Source of the DNA: Rubrivivax sp. | GTDB lineage: Bacteria > Pseudomonadota > Gammaproteobacteria > Burkholderiales > Burkholderiaceae_C | Length of the DNA stretch: 48,838 bases | Direction of reading: 5' to 3' | NCBI GenBank assembly: GCA_024641945.1 | Contig: JAHECD010000021.1 | Span: 1 to 48,838 of the forward strand | Part shown: positions 26,290 to 39,100 of the stretch, one piece after another | Layout: each line of letters begins with the position of its first letter | How positions within the stretch are numbered: the first letter of the stretch is position 1 | Made by a program: the position numbers and the translations under genes | Notes under the pieces: generated by a model | The model's database searches: none | What the model was told of the DNA's origin: nothing | Seen by the model: only the letters and a program-made list of their open reading frames with translations

Positions 26290-27054
26290 TCAGGCCGGGG
26301 TGCCGGCCGCCTCGGGTGCCTTGTCCTCCGACATGCTGCCGACCAGCCGGTCCTTCACGTCGTTGAAGTTGCGCATCGAATAGAGGTGCAGATAGAGCAG
26401 CTCCAGCTCGTCGGACTTCGCCAGCAGCGCCAGCGATTCCGGGCTCAGGTCACGCAGCTTCTCGCGCGAGACAGCCATGAAGCTGCCCAGACGCAGTTGC
26501 TCGCCCTTGGGCGTGGTGACGGTGGCCTGCATCGGCTCGAGCAGGCCGAGCTCCTTGATGCGCTTTCCGAAGACCCGCGTGCGCTCGAAGTGGTTCTGGT
26601 ACTCCTGCAGGAACTTGAGCACGTTCTGCGTATACGTCGACGGCTTCTGGTCGTCGTCGAACAGCCGCTGGCCGCGCCCTTCGCGGTTGACGCCGGGGTG
26701 CGTCTCGTCGATGCACAGCGTGAGCGTCTTCTTGTCCTCGCTCGACGCGAAGACAAACGGATATCGGCGGATGAACGCCGGGATGTACTTCGCCTGCCAC
26801 TTGGCGTCCGGCGTGAGGAACAGGTTCTGGTCCTGCTTGACGCCGAGAACGGCCGCGGGCACCACGTCGTCACCCGCTGCGGTGAAGACGATCGCGTACT
26901 CGGTGGCGGCACGCACGATCTCCACCGCCATCAGCGGCACGGCGTTGACGCCGGCGCTGAAGGCGTAGTCGGAATGGGCATCGAGCGACACCTGGGCGTG
27001 CCGCGCGGCCGAAAGAGGCACCGCGGTTTCGTAGATCAGGAGTTGTTTCGTCAT
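26290..27054 (-). CDS. SapC-family protein
   Basis: This 254-residue protein matches the SapC family (Pfam SapC). Recognised parts are an N-terminal HAQVSLDAHSDYAFSAGVNAVPL, then MAVEIVRAATEYAIVF, AVLGVKQDQNLFL, and the diagnostic YIPAFIRRYPFVFA, with CIDETHPG in the middle. The family is named after SapC of Campylobacter fetus, encoded in the S-layer protein secretion locus; its biochemical role is not settled. No signal peptide or membrane helix is visible, so it probably acts in the cytoplasm. It lies between the giant protein gene (55 bp) and the GAF-HlyD gene (40 bp). A role in handling the giant protein before export is a reasonable inference. Confidence 0.92.
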   Translation of the reverse strand: MTKQLLIYETAVPLSAARHAQVSLDAHSDYAFSAGVNAVPLMAVEIVRAATEYAIVFTAAGDDVVPAAVLGVKQDQNLFLTPDAKWQAKYIPAFIRRYPFVFASSEDKKTLTLCIDETHPGVNREGRGQRLFDDDQKPSTYTQNVLKFLQEYQNHFERTRVFGKRIKELGLLEPMQATVTTPKGEQLRLGSFMAVSREKLRDLSPESLALLAKSDELELLYLHLYSMRNFNDVKDRLVGSMSEDKAPEAAGTPA

Positions 27055-27109
27055 GCGATCACTGCCTTAGTCTTGGTGTCGATCATTCAACGGCGGTCGT
27101 TGCGGTCGC

Positions 27110-30100
27110 TCAATGCGGACTTGCGAGCACATGCGAGCCGGATTTCGGCAGCAGGTGCAGGCGCAGGGCCGCGTTGGGATTCAAGCGATCGACGGGCGCC
27201 CCGAGTTGATTAACGAACCGATCCTGCCAGGAACCTTGACCCGTGGCGGGCTCGGCCGCTGGCTTGCCCGGCCGCACCAGCGGCACGGCTGCGGGCATGG
27301 ACCAGTCTATCCGCGCGACGGCTGCAGGTGCGGCTGCGCCGCCCCCCGACTCGATGTCGACCCCCTGGGTGGAGGGGGCCGTCGCGGCGAACCATGAAAG
27401 TGCGGTGGCACGCTGCCCGGCCCGCAGATCGGCCGCCATGACGCCGCCATCGGCATGGCCGAGTCCCATGGCATGGCCCATCTCGTGTTCCAGCACGCTC
27501 AGCAGGTCCATCCGCCCGGCCGCCGGCCCGCCGGCACGGGCCAGCAGCACCGCGCCGCTGCCGGCGAATTCACGGCTGTCGCCGGGGCTGGCATCGACGA
27601 ACCAGCCGTAGCCCCCGGCGTCCACGTCGATCGTGATGCGTCCGTTCGAGTAGTCGGCGAGCAGGTCACCGGCCAGATCCGCCACGTCGATCTGCAGCCC
27701 GTCCAGACGCGCGACATGCGACCCGTCCTCGACCTGGGCCCAATCGCTGCGCGCCTGCGCCGCCAGCAGCTGCAGCTGCGCTGCGGTCAACGGCGCCGCG
27801 CCGGATGCCGCGGCCTGCACCGCGGGTGCCGATGCCACCAGGGCGGCCGGGACCGACGGGTCGTTGGTCTTCACCGTCACGGTGTCGAAGCTGGCCGCCG
27901 CACCCTTGCCGAACAGCCCGAACCGGCCATCGGCGCCGACGCCGTTGTAGACAAAGCCGACCGCGGCCTGGTCGTTGAGCGTCACGCTGACCGACGAGCC
28001 CTTGATCGAGATACCGAGCTTGTAGTCGGTGGTCGCATTCAGCGTTGTATTGCTCACCGCGGCATCGACCGTCCAGCCCGATGCCGTGCGGTGGCCGACC
28101 AGCACCTGCTTGCTGACCACGTCGATCGCGGCGAACTTGAAGTCGGTATCGCTGTAGCGGTCGAAGACGATGCCTGCGCGGCCCGAGGTCTTGAACGTCG
28201 TGCTCAGTTCGAGCAGCGACATCGGCGACATCTGCGCCACGCCCGACAGGTTGAGCAACTGGACGGCCATGTCGCCGCCGGCCGCCGGCGTACCGGCCAG
28301 GCGGTTAGATGCCGCCGCCCAGTTGCCCGTGGCCGAGTTCGCCACGCCGGTCACCATCGCGCTCGCGCCGCCGGTGAAGTCGTCGGTGCGCGTGACGGTC
28401 GCCGTCGGCGGCACGATCTGCACCGCGATGTTGTCCATCGCGCCGCGCGACTTGTTGCTGCCGAAGCCGACGAGACCCCAGTTCAGCCCGTAGCTCCAGC
28501 CGTCGACCACCGTAGCGCTGAAGACATGGCTGAAGACATTCACGTTGTCGACGATCAGCGTGGCGGTCAGGCCGTTGATCGCCACCATCACGTTGTACCA
28601 GGTGTCGTTCTTGATGCCGCCCTTGACCGAACCCTGCTGCAGCACCTGCCAGCCCGCCGCCGTGCGCACGCCCATCTCGAGCTTGTTGGTCGAGACATTC
28701 AGGCCCGCGAACTTGAAGTTCGTCGGGCTCTGGTAGTCGAAGACCACGTAGCTGTTCGCATTCCAGCCCGCGGTGGGCTTGTCGACCTTGATCGTCGCCA
28801 GCACCTCGTAGTACGACGGCAGCGCGTCGCCCACCTGGAAGACTGCCACCGCGTCGTCCTTGTTCGACGTGGCCGCCACCTCCAGCGTGCCGGCGCTGAG
28901 TTGCCAGGTGCCGCTGTCGGGCGCCAGCGCCTGCAGCGTGCCGGCATTGAAGTCCGCGGTGCGCAGCACGTCGCGCTTGCCACCCGGGATGTTGCCTGCC
29001 TGCGGGTCGGCCGGCGCGCCGGTCTGGTCGTGCCAGGCGTAGTCCTTCTGGCGCACGACGCCGAGTTCGCCCTGCGGCTCGCCGTTGCGGAACGCCGCCA
29101 CGCTCGCGCCGACGTCGGCGGTACGCGTGTAGTCGGCGCCGTCGCTCGCCGACAGCGTGTACAGGAACTCCGCCAGCTGCGGCTGCAGCGTGCGGCTCAC
29201 CGTGGCCATGCCGAACGGCGCGAAAGGCACCAGGTAGCTATTGAACTCGCCCACCCAGTCGATCAGGCGGTCGCCGCCCGTGTTGCCGATCAGCACGTCA
29301 CGGCCCGCGCCGCCGAAGGCACGGTCCTCGTAACTCGCCTGCGTGTCCGGCTGGTCGTTGCGCAGCAGGTGGGTCGACGCGTCGTCGTCGGCGTTCAGCA
29401 GGTCGTTGCCGAAGCCGCCGTACAGGTCGTCGCGTCCCGTGCCGCCGACGATCCAGTCGTTGCCCAGGTCGCCGAAGATGCGGTCGTTGCCGTCGTTCCA
29501 GGCCTGCGGATAGCCTTCGGCGGTCTGCCCCACCGGCTTCGGATTCACGCCCGCGGGCACGTAGGTGCCTTCGGTGGTGGAGAAGTTCAGGAACCACTCC
29601 ATGCCGCCGGCATCGGTCTTGTTGGCCGTGCCGTCGGCATTCAGCGTGATCTTTCGCAGCGGGTCGTATTCGTCGTAGAGCGCAAATTCGCCGGCGCGGC
29701 GCGTGCGGTCGTAGTGCCAGCCATCGACATCGAAGGTGTTGAAGCGCAACACGTCCACCGGGTTGAACGGCCGGTCGTAGTCGCTGCGCTGCACGCCCTT
29801 GAGCGAGAGGTCGGCGTTGTAGACCTGCGTATAGGCGCCGCCCACGAGCGCGCCCGTCACCGGGTTGCGCGACACGCCGGGCAGCGCTTCGCCGCCGAGG
29901 ATCGCGTCGTCGCCCGACCCGCCGTGCAGCCAGTCGTTGCCGAGGCCGCCGAAGACGATGTCGTCCGCGTTGTGCGGGAACGGGTTGTCCGGCGTCGCGC
30001 CGCGCTTGTGCGCGCCCGCGCTGGTGGTGAACTCGTCCGAGTTGCCGTTGTACAGCGTGTCGAAGCTGAATGGCGTGAGGTTGATGGTCTTCTTCAGGTC

Positions 30101-33100
30101 CCCGCCGACGTTCACCACCGCCTGCTGGATCGTGCCCGGCGTGGCGATCGCCTCGTTCATCATGTTGCCGTTGAACGTCTTCGTATCGCCGTTGTCCGCC
30201 AGCAGCCTGGCCACACCGTTGAGCGGCTCGCCGTAGCCGGTCGCGTTGCGGCTGACGGCGATGCGGCCGTCGTCGCCGATCACGCCGTCGGCGCCGGTGC
30301 CGCCGCTGATCCAGTCGTTGCCGTAACCGCCGACCAGGTCGTCGTCCTGGCCTTCGCCGAATATCACATCGGCGCCCGTCATCGCGTAGACCGTGTCGTC
30401 GCCCGACTCGCCGTGGATCTCGTCGCCCAGTCCGCGATCGACCGCGCCCGGCGTGATGTCGTTGCCGCCCTCGTGGTAGTCGAGGAACGACACCGCGCGC
30501 ACGATGATGCGGTCGTAGGTCAGCGCATTGCCGTCGCTGCCGTACCCATCGGATGCGGCACCGTAGATGTCGTAGTTGAAGTTCAGGAACCCGCCGCTGC
30601 TCGACACGCCGAGCGTCGTGGCCGCATTGGCCTCGCTGCCGGTGACATCGGCGTTGCCGCGCTGCACCTTGCCCACACCCACCAGGCGCAGCACGCGGCC
30701 GTTGTCGCCGACGAGGGTGTCGGCGTCCTGGGCGTGGCCGGCGGGGTTGGTGACGATCAGGTCGTCGGGGTACGGGTTCGTTGCATTGTTGGCCGGCAGC
30801 AGCGGGCTGCGCGCGGTGGTGGCCTCGCCGATGTCGTTGCGCTGGATGTCCGTGCCCGCGCCGCCGAACAGCAGGTCGCTGCCGTCGGGGCGCATGCCGA
30901 ACGTCGTGAAGCCGAACAGGTCGGAGCTGCCGCCGACGATGTCGTCCTGCCCGCGGTTGCCGAAGATCACGTCGTTGCCGCCGTTGCCCTCGATGTAGTC
31001 GTCGCCGTCGAACCGGCCCTCGAAGCTGGACACCACCACGAGATCCTGGCTCGGGTCCATCGTGAAACCGAAAGACGCCGGGTCGGTGGCGACGGCACCG
31101 CGGTTGGCACCGAAGTACGTGAAATCGGTCACCGTCACGGTGCTGCCAGCCGCATCGTTGCGCGTCACGCTGAGTTGCGCCGCGGCCAGGTTGTCGGCGA
31201 CGCTCAGGCGCTTGGGCAATGCGGTGCCCACGCCCACCGTGCCGTCGCCCTGGATCACGTCGTTGCCGAGCTGGCCGAAGATCTCGTCCTCGCCCGCGCC
31301 GCCGGCGATGTAGTCGTTGCCGTACAGGCCCGCCGGCGTGGTGTCGGCGTGGTCGAGCAGCTCGATGTGGAACTCGGCGTGGCCGCTGTCCTTGTCGATC
31401 ACGTGGCCCTGCGCGTCGACGGCGCGCGCGATGTACCGCGGGTCCTTCATCGCGTGGGCGTCCGGGTGCAGCGGATCGATCGTATTGCCGGCATTCGCGG
31501 CGCCCACGCCGATGAGCGCCTGGCCGTCGTCGACGCCGATCGTGACGCCGTAGACCGCAGAGCCGTCGAGGTTGCGCATGCGCACGTCGATTGCATCGGG
31601 GCGGAAGCAGATGTCCGCGTTGTCGCCGGCGATCGCATCGGTGCCGGCGCCGCCGTCGATGCGGTCGTCGCTGTCTTTCGCGCCAGCCACGTTGCTGCCG
31701 CCGATCAGGATGTCGTCGCCATCGCCGCCGTACAGCGTGTCGCGGCCCTCCTGGCCCATGATCAGGTCGCTGCCGTCCTGGCCGAAGATCACGTCGTCGC
31801 CGGTGCCGGTGCTGTTGTCCACCGCGATCGCGCTGAATTCCAGGAAGCCATTGCGCGGGTCGCCAGGCGGAAAGAGATCCCAGCAGACCGGCCGCAGGCT
31901 GGTCTCGGGGTCGAACGGATGGTCGTTCTTGCACTCGACCCGGCCCTGGTCGCCGAAGACGAGGTCGTCGCCCTTGCCGGCGTAGATCACGTCGTTGCCG
32001 GCGCCGCCGAAGATCACGTCGTTCAGGTCGCTGCCGGTGATGGTATCGGCGCCGCCGTCGGAGAAATCGCCGTCGCTGTACGACTCGATCTTGCAGACCA
32101 GGAACTCGTGCACCGAGAAGACGAACGGCGGGTCGGAAGCCCGGTGGTCGCGCTCGTCGGCGGTGAGCCGCGCCGAATCGCCGAAGGCGATGTTCGAACC
32201 CTGGCCGGTGTCGATGACGTCGTTGCCCGTGCCGCCGATCACGAGGTCGTTGCGGCCGCCGGTCCGGATGTCGTCGTTGCCGCCGAGCGCAGTGAAGATC
32301 GACCACACGCGGTCGATGTCGCGCGTGCTGACCGGGTTGAGCGCAAGGTCGTTGCCGGCCTTCTGCTCCTCGGCCAGGTAGTCGACCAGGCCATGGTCGC
32401 CGAAGACGATGTTGTTGCCGTCCTCTGCCGCCCGCCCGCCCGCGTCGACGAAGGCGTTGATCGCATCGTTGCCCTGACCGCCGAAGATCATGTCGCGGCC
32501 GGTGCCGGTGTCGATGAGATCGCCGGCGCCGAAGGCGGCGTCGGGCGCGATCGACTCGGCCTTGGTCAACGTGAACGTGTAGTCGGCATTCGGCGGCGTC
32601 TCGCCCACCGGGGCGTTGAAGACGGTGGCCGTGGTGCCGACACCGGTGATGCGCCCGTGGTCGCCGAAGACCACGTTCGCGCCGGCACCGGCACGGATCG
32701 TGTCCGCGCCGTTGCCGCCGAGGATCAGGTCGTCGCCGCCGTCGTCGGTGATCGTGTCGTCGGCTCCGTTGGCGAACTCGGTCGTCTCGACCCCGCGCAC
32801 GAAACCGGTGGTGAGCAGCTTGTCGCTCGCGGTGGCGGCGGTCTTCTGGTCCTGCGACGCGGTCGGCGAGACCGCGAAGCCGAAATACGCATCACGCAAC
32901 CCCGCGGCATTGACCGCGTGCACGGTGCCGCGCGGCACATCCTGCGTGACGATGCCGTGGTCGCCGAAGACGATGTCGTCGCCGCCCTCGCCGAAGATCG
33001 TGTCCTTGCCGGCCTCGAGCCGGTCCTTCACCGGCGGCGCGGCCAGGCTGAAGCCGCTGTCCGCCACCGGCACGAGCAGCGTGCGCGTGATCGGGTCGAC

Positions 33101-36100
33101 GTTGAAGCCGGAGTCGCCGTAGATCAGGTCGTTCCCGCGTTGGCCGTGGATCGTGTCGTCACCCGATCCGCCAGCCAGGTGGTCGCCCGCCTGCGAGCCC
33201 CAGATCGTGTCGTTGCCGGCGCCGCCGTAGACCGTGACACCCACGCTGGGCAGCAGCGCATCGGGCACACCCGCGAACAGCAGGCGCGCGTCGATCACGT
33301 CGTTGCCCGCATGCTCGAACGGGTTGGCGCGCGGGAAGCGGAAGTCGTCGTCCGCGGTGCCGACCTGTTCGAACAGCTTCGGGCCGAGCACGAGGTTGTC
33401 CTTGCGGCTCGCGGCCTCGGTCGAGCCGGCGTACCACAGGCCGTCCTGCGACGTGTCGCCGTAGATCACGAGCGGCGAGTCGGGGCCACCCAGCCGGTTG
33501 CCCGGCGTGCCGGCCGGCACCAGCGTGATCGTGTCGCCGCCGATCGTGGCGATGGTGGAAGAGATGGCCAGGTTGCCGCCGCCATGCACCATCGTCAGCG
33601 TGCCGTGCCGCGCCGGGCCGTTGTTCGGTGCCGTGCCTTCGTCGGCCGGGTTCAGCGTGCCCGTGATCGTCAGTCGGTCGTTGCCCTCGCCGAGCATCAC
33701 GTTGACGATCTCGATCGTCGACTTGCCGTCGGCGTGGCCGAACGTGATGCCGCCCGGGAAGACCGCCGCCTCGCCCAGCCCGCCGGTGCCGAAATCGAGC
33801 GCCGGCGCCATGCCCAGGCCGGACAGGTTGACGGCGCTCAGCGTGCCGACCTTGTCCTCGACACTCGAATCGTCGAAGACGTTGAGCGTATCGATCTGGT
33901 CCCGCTCGTCGGGCTGCACGCCGATCTGGAACAGCGGCGCGTTGCGCTCGGTCGGCAGCAGCAGGGCATCGGTCAGTGACCGGTTGCCGAGCGTGCCGCC
34001 TTCGACGGCCAGCGGCCCGCCGAGGCGCGTCAGCAGGTGCGGGCGCGGCGCGAACTCTTTCTGCGTCAGTGGGTCGATCGGCAGCGACGGCGGGGTCGTC
34101 ACGGCCCGCACCGTCACCGTCTGCGGCACCCACCAATTGGCGGGCGTGAAGGTGAGCGGCACCGTGGCCGTGGTCGCCGTCGTCTGGCCGTCGGTCACCA
34201 GCGTGATGACGACGTTGGCCGCCGGCGCCGACGTGAGGCGCAGCGTGTAGGTGTCGCCCGGCAGGCTTTCGTCGACACCCGGCGTGGCGGGGTCGTCCTT
34301 CGTCACCTGCGTCGAGCCGTCGCTCTGTTCGACGATGACACCCGCATAGTCGTTGTCGTAGACCTCGACCGCCAGCTGCTTGACGACGCCGGCATACCCC
34401 GCCGCCGTGCTCGCCACGACCTTGTGGTCGAGGAAGCTGGTCTTGACGTCCTCGCGCACGGCATCGTCGACCGCGCCGACGGCGACGTCGATGCCGGTCG
34501 TCGAGTTCGACGCCGTGAAGTGCAGCGTCGCGACGCTGCCGGACACGTTGACGCCGCTGCCCGACAGCACGAGCTGGGCGGCGTCGAAGCTGATCTGCAC
34601 GTCCACCGTCTCGACGCCGGTGAGCGCCTTCGCCAACTTAACGTTGTAGCTGTCGGCGATGCCGTAGGGCGAAGCGCCCTCCAGCACCATCGTGCCCGAG
34701 CCGGTGGGCGTGATCACCAGACCCGGCGCATCGTTGTCGACGACCTTGACCTCGACGTTGCGCACCTTGACGCGGTTGTAGGTGTCGATCGTGGCCTGCT
34801 GCGCGGCCTGCGCGGCGGCGTCGGCGCCGGCGGCCTCGACGACCGCCGAGACGCCGTGGCTCACCGCCACCGTGCGCTCGCCTTCGGCCAGCCCGTCGTC
34901 CACGCCGTAGACGGTGACGGTCTGGTCGGTCAGGTAGTTGCTCGAATCGAAGACGAGCACGACCGCGCGGTCGGGCACCACCTGCGGCGCGCCGTTCAGC
35001 GAGACCGTGTGCGTGAAGCTGCCGGGCGCGCCCTTGGCGATCCACACGGAGTCGCCGCCGGCGTCTTCTTCGTCGCGGTTGGAACGCGCCGCCGATACCG
35101 TCACGTAGACGCGGGTGCCGGCCGCCGGCTGCGTGGCCAGGTGCACGCCGTAGCTGTCGCGCGCGAGCGGGCTGCCCACCGCGCCCTCAGTCACGACGGT
35201 GCTGCCGGCCGATTCGGTGATCACCACGGCGCCGAGCGCCGCCTGCGCGATGGTCGGGTCGACCCCGTCGATCGCCAGGTGGTCGTAGCGGCTGTCCGCG
35301 GATGTCAGCAGGTGGCCGATCGCACCCGAGGCGCCTTCGAGCTGTTGCATCGCGATCGGTTCGCCGACATCGCCGCCGACATTGAAGCTGTCGCTGCCCA
35401 GGCCGCCGATCAGGCGCGTGGCCACGCCCACCGGCGTGCTGAGCACGTAGAAGTCGTCGTCCCCCTCGAGGCCGTCGACCTCGAGCACCTCGACATTGGC
35501 GAAGCGCACGTTGACACCCGCGCCGTAGACACCGTCCTTCGTGATGACGAAGTTGTCCGGGAACTCGGTGCCGAGAATCACCACCTTGTCGAAGCCGGCG
35601 CCGCCGTCGATCGAGACCGGCGCATTGATGTTGTATTGCACCGTATCGTTGCCGTCGCCCGGGCGCACGTTCATCTGGCCCTGCGTGGAGATGTCGCTCG
35701 TCAGCAGCGGGATCGCCACGCCGGCGGCATCGCGCAGGATGGTGCCGCCGGCATCGGTCTGCGCGAGCGCAAACGCGCGCACGACGAACAGGTCGTCGCC
35801 GGCGTCGCCTTCCAGGCGCAGTTCGGCCTTGTTGGAATACACCGTGATGGTGTCGTTGCCCTCGCCACCCTGCACCACCACCGGCATCGTCGCGCCGCGC
35901 GACAGGTAGCCGCGGGTCGTGCCGATCATCTTGAACTCGTCCGGCACCTGCACGTTCGGCGCCGTGCGGTCGCTGCCGTAGAGCTGGCCGATCTGCACCG
36001 TATCGGCGCCCTTGCCGGCGTCGATCGTCGTGATGGCGCTGTTGTCGTCCATCGCGAAACAGTCGTTGCCGCCCAGGCCGAGCACGGTCAGCCGGCCGTT

Positions 36101-39100
36101 CAGGTTGGCGTCGTAGTTGACGCGCTGCACCCCTTGCGGGCGGCTCGTCAGGCTGCCGCTGCCGTCCCGCGCCTGCGCCAGGTCGCCCGTCAGCAGCGCG
36201 ACGAAGGCCGGGTCCTCGGCGGCCTCGTCGGGGAGGAAGCTGCTGCGGCGCAGCAGGAAGATGTCGTCGCTGGGCTGGCCTTCGCTGTTGAGCGCGCTGT
36301 CGACGCCGAAGACTTCGAGCGTGTCGACGCCGTCGTCCTTCTTGCCGGTATCGAGCACATTGACGACGTAGTTGCGCTCGGCGCCGCGCGAGCCCGTCGT
36401 GTGCACGACATAGCTGTCGGTATCGGCCTGGCCGTCAAGCGTGAGCGTGTCGCCGGTGCCGTCCGCGAAGACATGCATCGACTGCAGCTCGTTGACGACG
36501 AAGCGGTCCTCGCCGTCGTTCGCGAGCAGCGTCAAGTCGCTCCAGCTGCCGAAGGCCGTGGTATTGGCATCGAGCTTCGTCTGGTTGAAGGTGAAGGTGT
36601 CGACGTCGTCGTGGCCGTAGATGCGCGTGAAATCCTTCGTGTCGACGTTGAACGTGGCCAGCGAACCGGGCGCGCCGAGGCGCCCGATCGTGCCGCGCAG
36701 GTCCATCTGCGTGCCGCGCCCGTCGTCGACCTCGACCGCATCCACCTCGTTGCTCTTGCCGACGCGCCGCGTATCGCCGCGCAGCTTGATGCCGCTGCCG
36801 GCCACGATGCGGCTGGCATCGGACGTCGCCACGTTGTCGCCCACCCACAGCGCCGCCGTCAGGCCGGCCAGGATCTCGGCCTGCCCGACTGCCGTGTCGC
36901 CGGCCTCCAGCACGCGCGCGCTGCCGCCCGCCAGCAGCACCAGGTTCTCGGTATCCGCGGCCGAGGTATCGGGCACGGTCAGCCGCAGGTCGCCGGCCAG
37001 CGCGCGCGCGGCCAGCACGTCGAGCGTGCCGTTGGTTTCGGTGATGTAGACATTCATCGCCGCCTGCGCAAATAGCCGGCCGCCGGCGCGCGAATCGATA
37101 TCCAGGTCGTCGCCATCGGTGCCGATGCTGCCGCCGCTGCGTGCATCGAGGTCGATGTCGGCGCCGTAGACGTTCAGGGCATCGCGCGCGCGGCCCTGTG
37201 CATCCTGCAGCGTGCCGGCGGCGCCGGCAGCGCCGGCCGGGTCAGCGGGCTGGGTGTCGTCGTTGCCGTCGACGATCGAACCCGCACGCGCCACCAGCGT
37301 GACGCTGCCTGCGCCCGCGTAGGCGTGGTGCACCCGCAGGTCACCCGCGGTCTCCTCGATGTAGATGCTCTGCGGCGCATCGGCGCGCAGTGCGCCCGAG
37401 CGCGCGCTGGTGCCCACGGCATCGAGCAGGTTGGTCTCGACAAAATTGATGCGCGTGCCGGCGCCGGCATTGCCGATGCCGCCGAGCACCGCCCTGAGCG
37501 TGATGTTCACGCCCGTCACGTCGGCCGCGCTGTCGTCCAGCGCATCGACGATCGAGGCCGGTGCCGTCAATGTCACGTCGTTGGCGGTGGATTCGATGCT
37601 GCCCACGCGCAGATCGCCCACCTGCTCGGTGAGCACGACAAAACCGTTCACCCGCGCGTCGACATGGCCCGCGCTGGCGCCGGCGATGTCGGTGATGCCG
37701 GTGAGGTTGACCTGCGTGGCCGCAACGCCCGCGTCGGCCGCGTTGACGACGATATCGCCGCCCCCCGCGGCGACGAGGCCCGCGGTGCCGGCCCCGCCCG
37801 TCGGGTTGACGAAGTTGTAGGTGGCCTTGATCGGCACGCCGGTGGCGATGTGGCCGAAATAACCGACGTCGACGGCGTTGCCGGACGTCGCACCCACCGG
37901 GAAGTCGGGGCGGAACTGGTTGAAGAACGGGGTCGGCGTGGTCGCGTCGGGCGGCCCGCCGACCGTCGCGCGCACGAGCACGCCGCCGGCATTGCCGGTC
38001 GACGACTCGAGCACCGCCGATTGCAGGATCACGTCGGCATTTCCGCCCGCCGGCAGCAGGCCGGCACGGACCAGGTCGATGCCGAAGGTGTGCGGGTTCG
38101 GGCGCGCCGCGCCGCCGAGTTGCGCCGCCGGATCGCGCAGCCGGCCCTTGAGGTCGACGAAGTCGTCGGCGCCGGCCTGGGCCACGAGGCGTATGCCGTC
38201 GGTGATGGCCAGCGTCGTGCCGCCGTGCGTGATCGTGTGGCTGCCCAGGTCGAGGTTGGCCGGGTCGATCGCGATCGCGACGCCGTTCTGCGCGTCGGTC
38301 GGGTTGGCGGCGAGCCGGATGCGCTGGTCGTCCAGCCGGATCACGTAGTAGAGGCCGCCGTCGGACAGGTTGCCGAGCGGCGCCGCGGCCGGGCTCGCGT
38401 GGTAGACCACCGCGTCGCCGGTCTCGAGCAGGTGCGCGGTGTCGAAGACCACCAGCGGGCCCTGCACGATGTCGACCGCGAGGTGTTTCTTCGCCCCCGG
38501 GTTCTGCGTGTCGTAGCCGATCGTGCCCTGCGGGGCCTGCAGCGTCAGGTCGCGCGTGCGGATCAGCGTGGTGCGCCCGCCGATGACCTGGTCGCGCGTG
38601 GTGCCGGCGACGATGTCGCCCGTCAGCGCGGTGATGCGGGTCTGGCCGATCGGGTTCTCGATCGTGCCGCCGAGCACGATGTCGGGTGCGTAGCCGAGTT
38701 GCGTATTCAGGTTCTCGACGACGACGTTGGTCGGGCTCACGGTGCGACGCAGGTCGAAGGTCAGGCTGGCCTCGCGGCCGTCGTACTGCGCCTGCAGGTC
38801 GACGAACGGATCGCCCCCGCCACCCACATGGATGTCGTTGACGATCAGGCGGCGCGTGGACAGGTTGGTGATCGTCACGCCGGCGAACGTGTCGGCGAAC
38901 TGGAACAGCGCGCGGAAGTCGTTGCCGTCGTCGGCGGTGTCGTTGAGGATCTTGTTGGCGATAAAGAGGGCCTGCCCGCCGCCCGTGCCGGTGTTGGGCA
39001 CGTCGCCGACGGTGGCGTCGCCGTTGGGGCCGGCGCCCAGCGTCACGGTCGCGCCGATGGCCTTCTCGACATGGCCGTCCGCGGCGATCAGCACTTCCGG

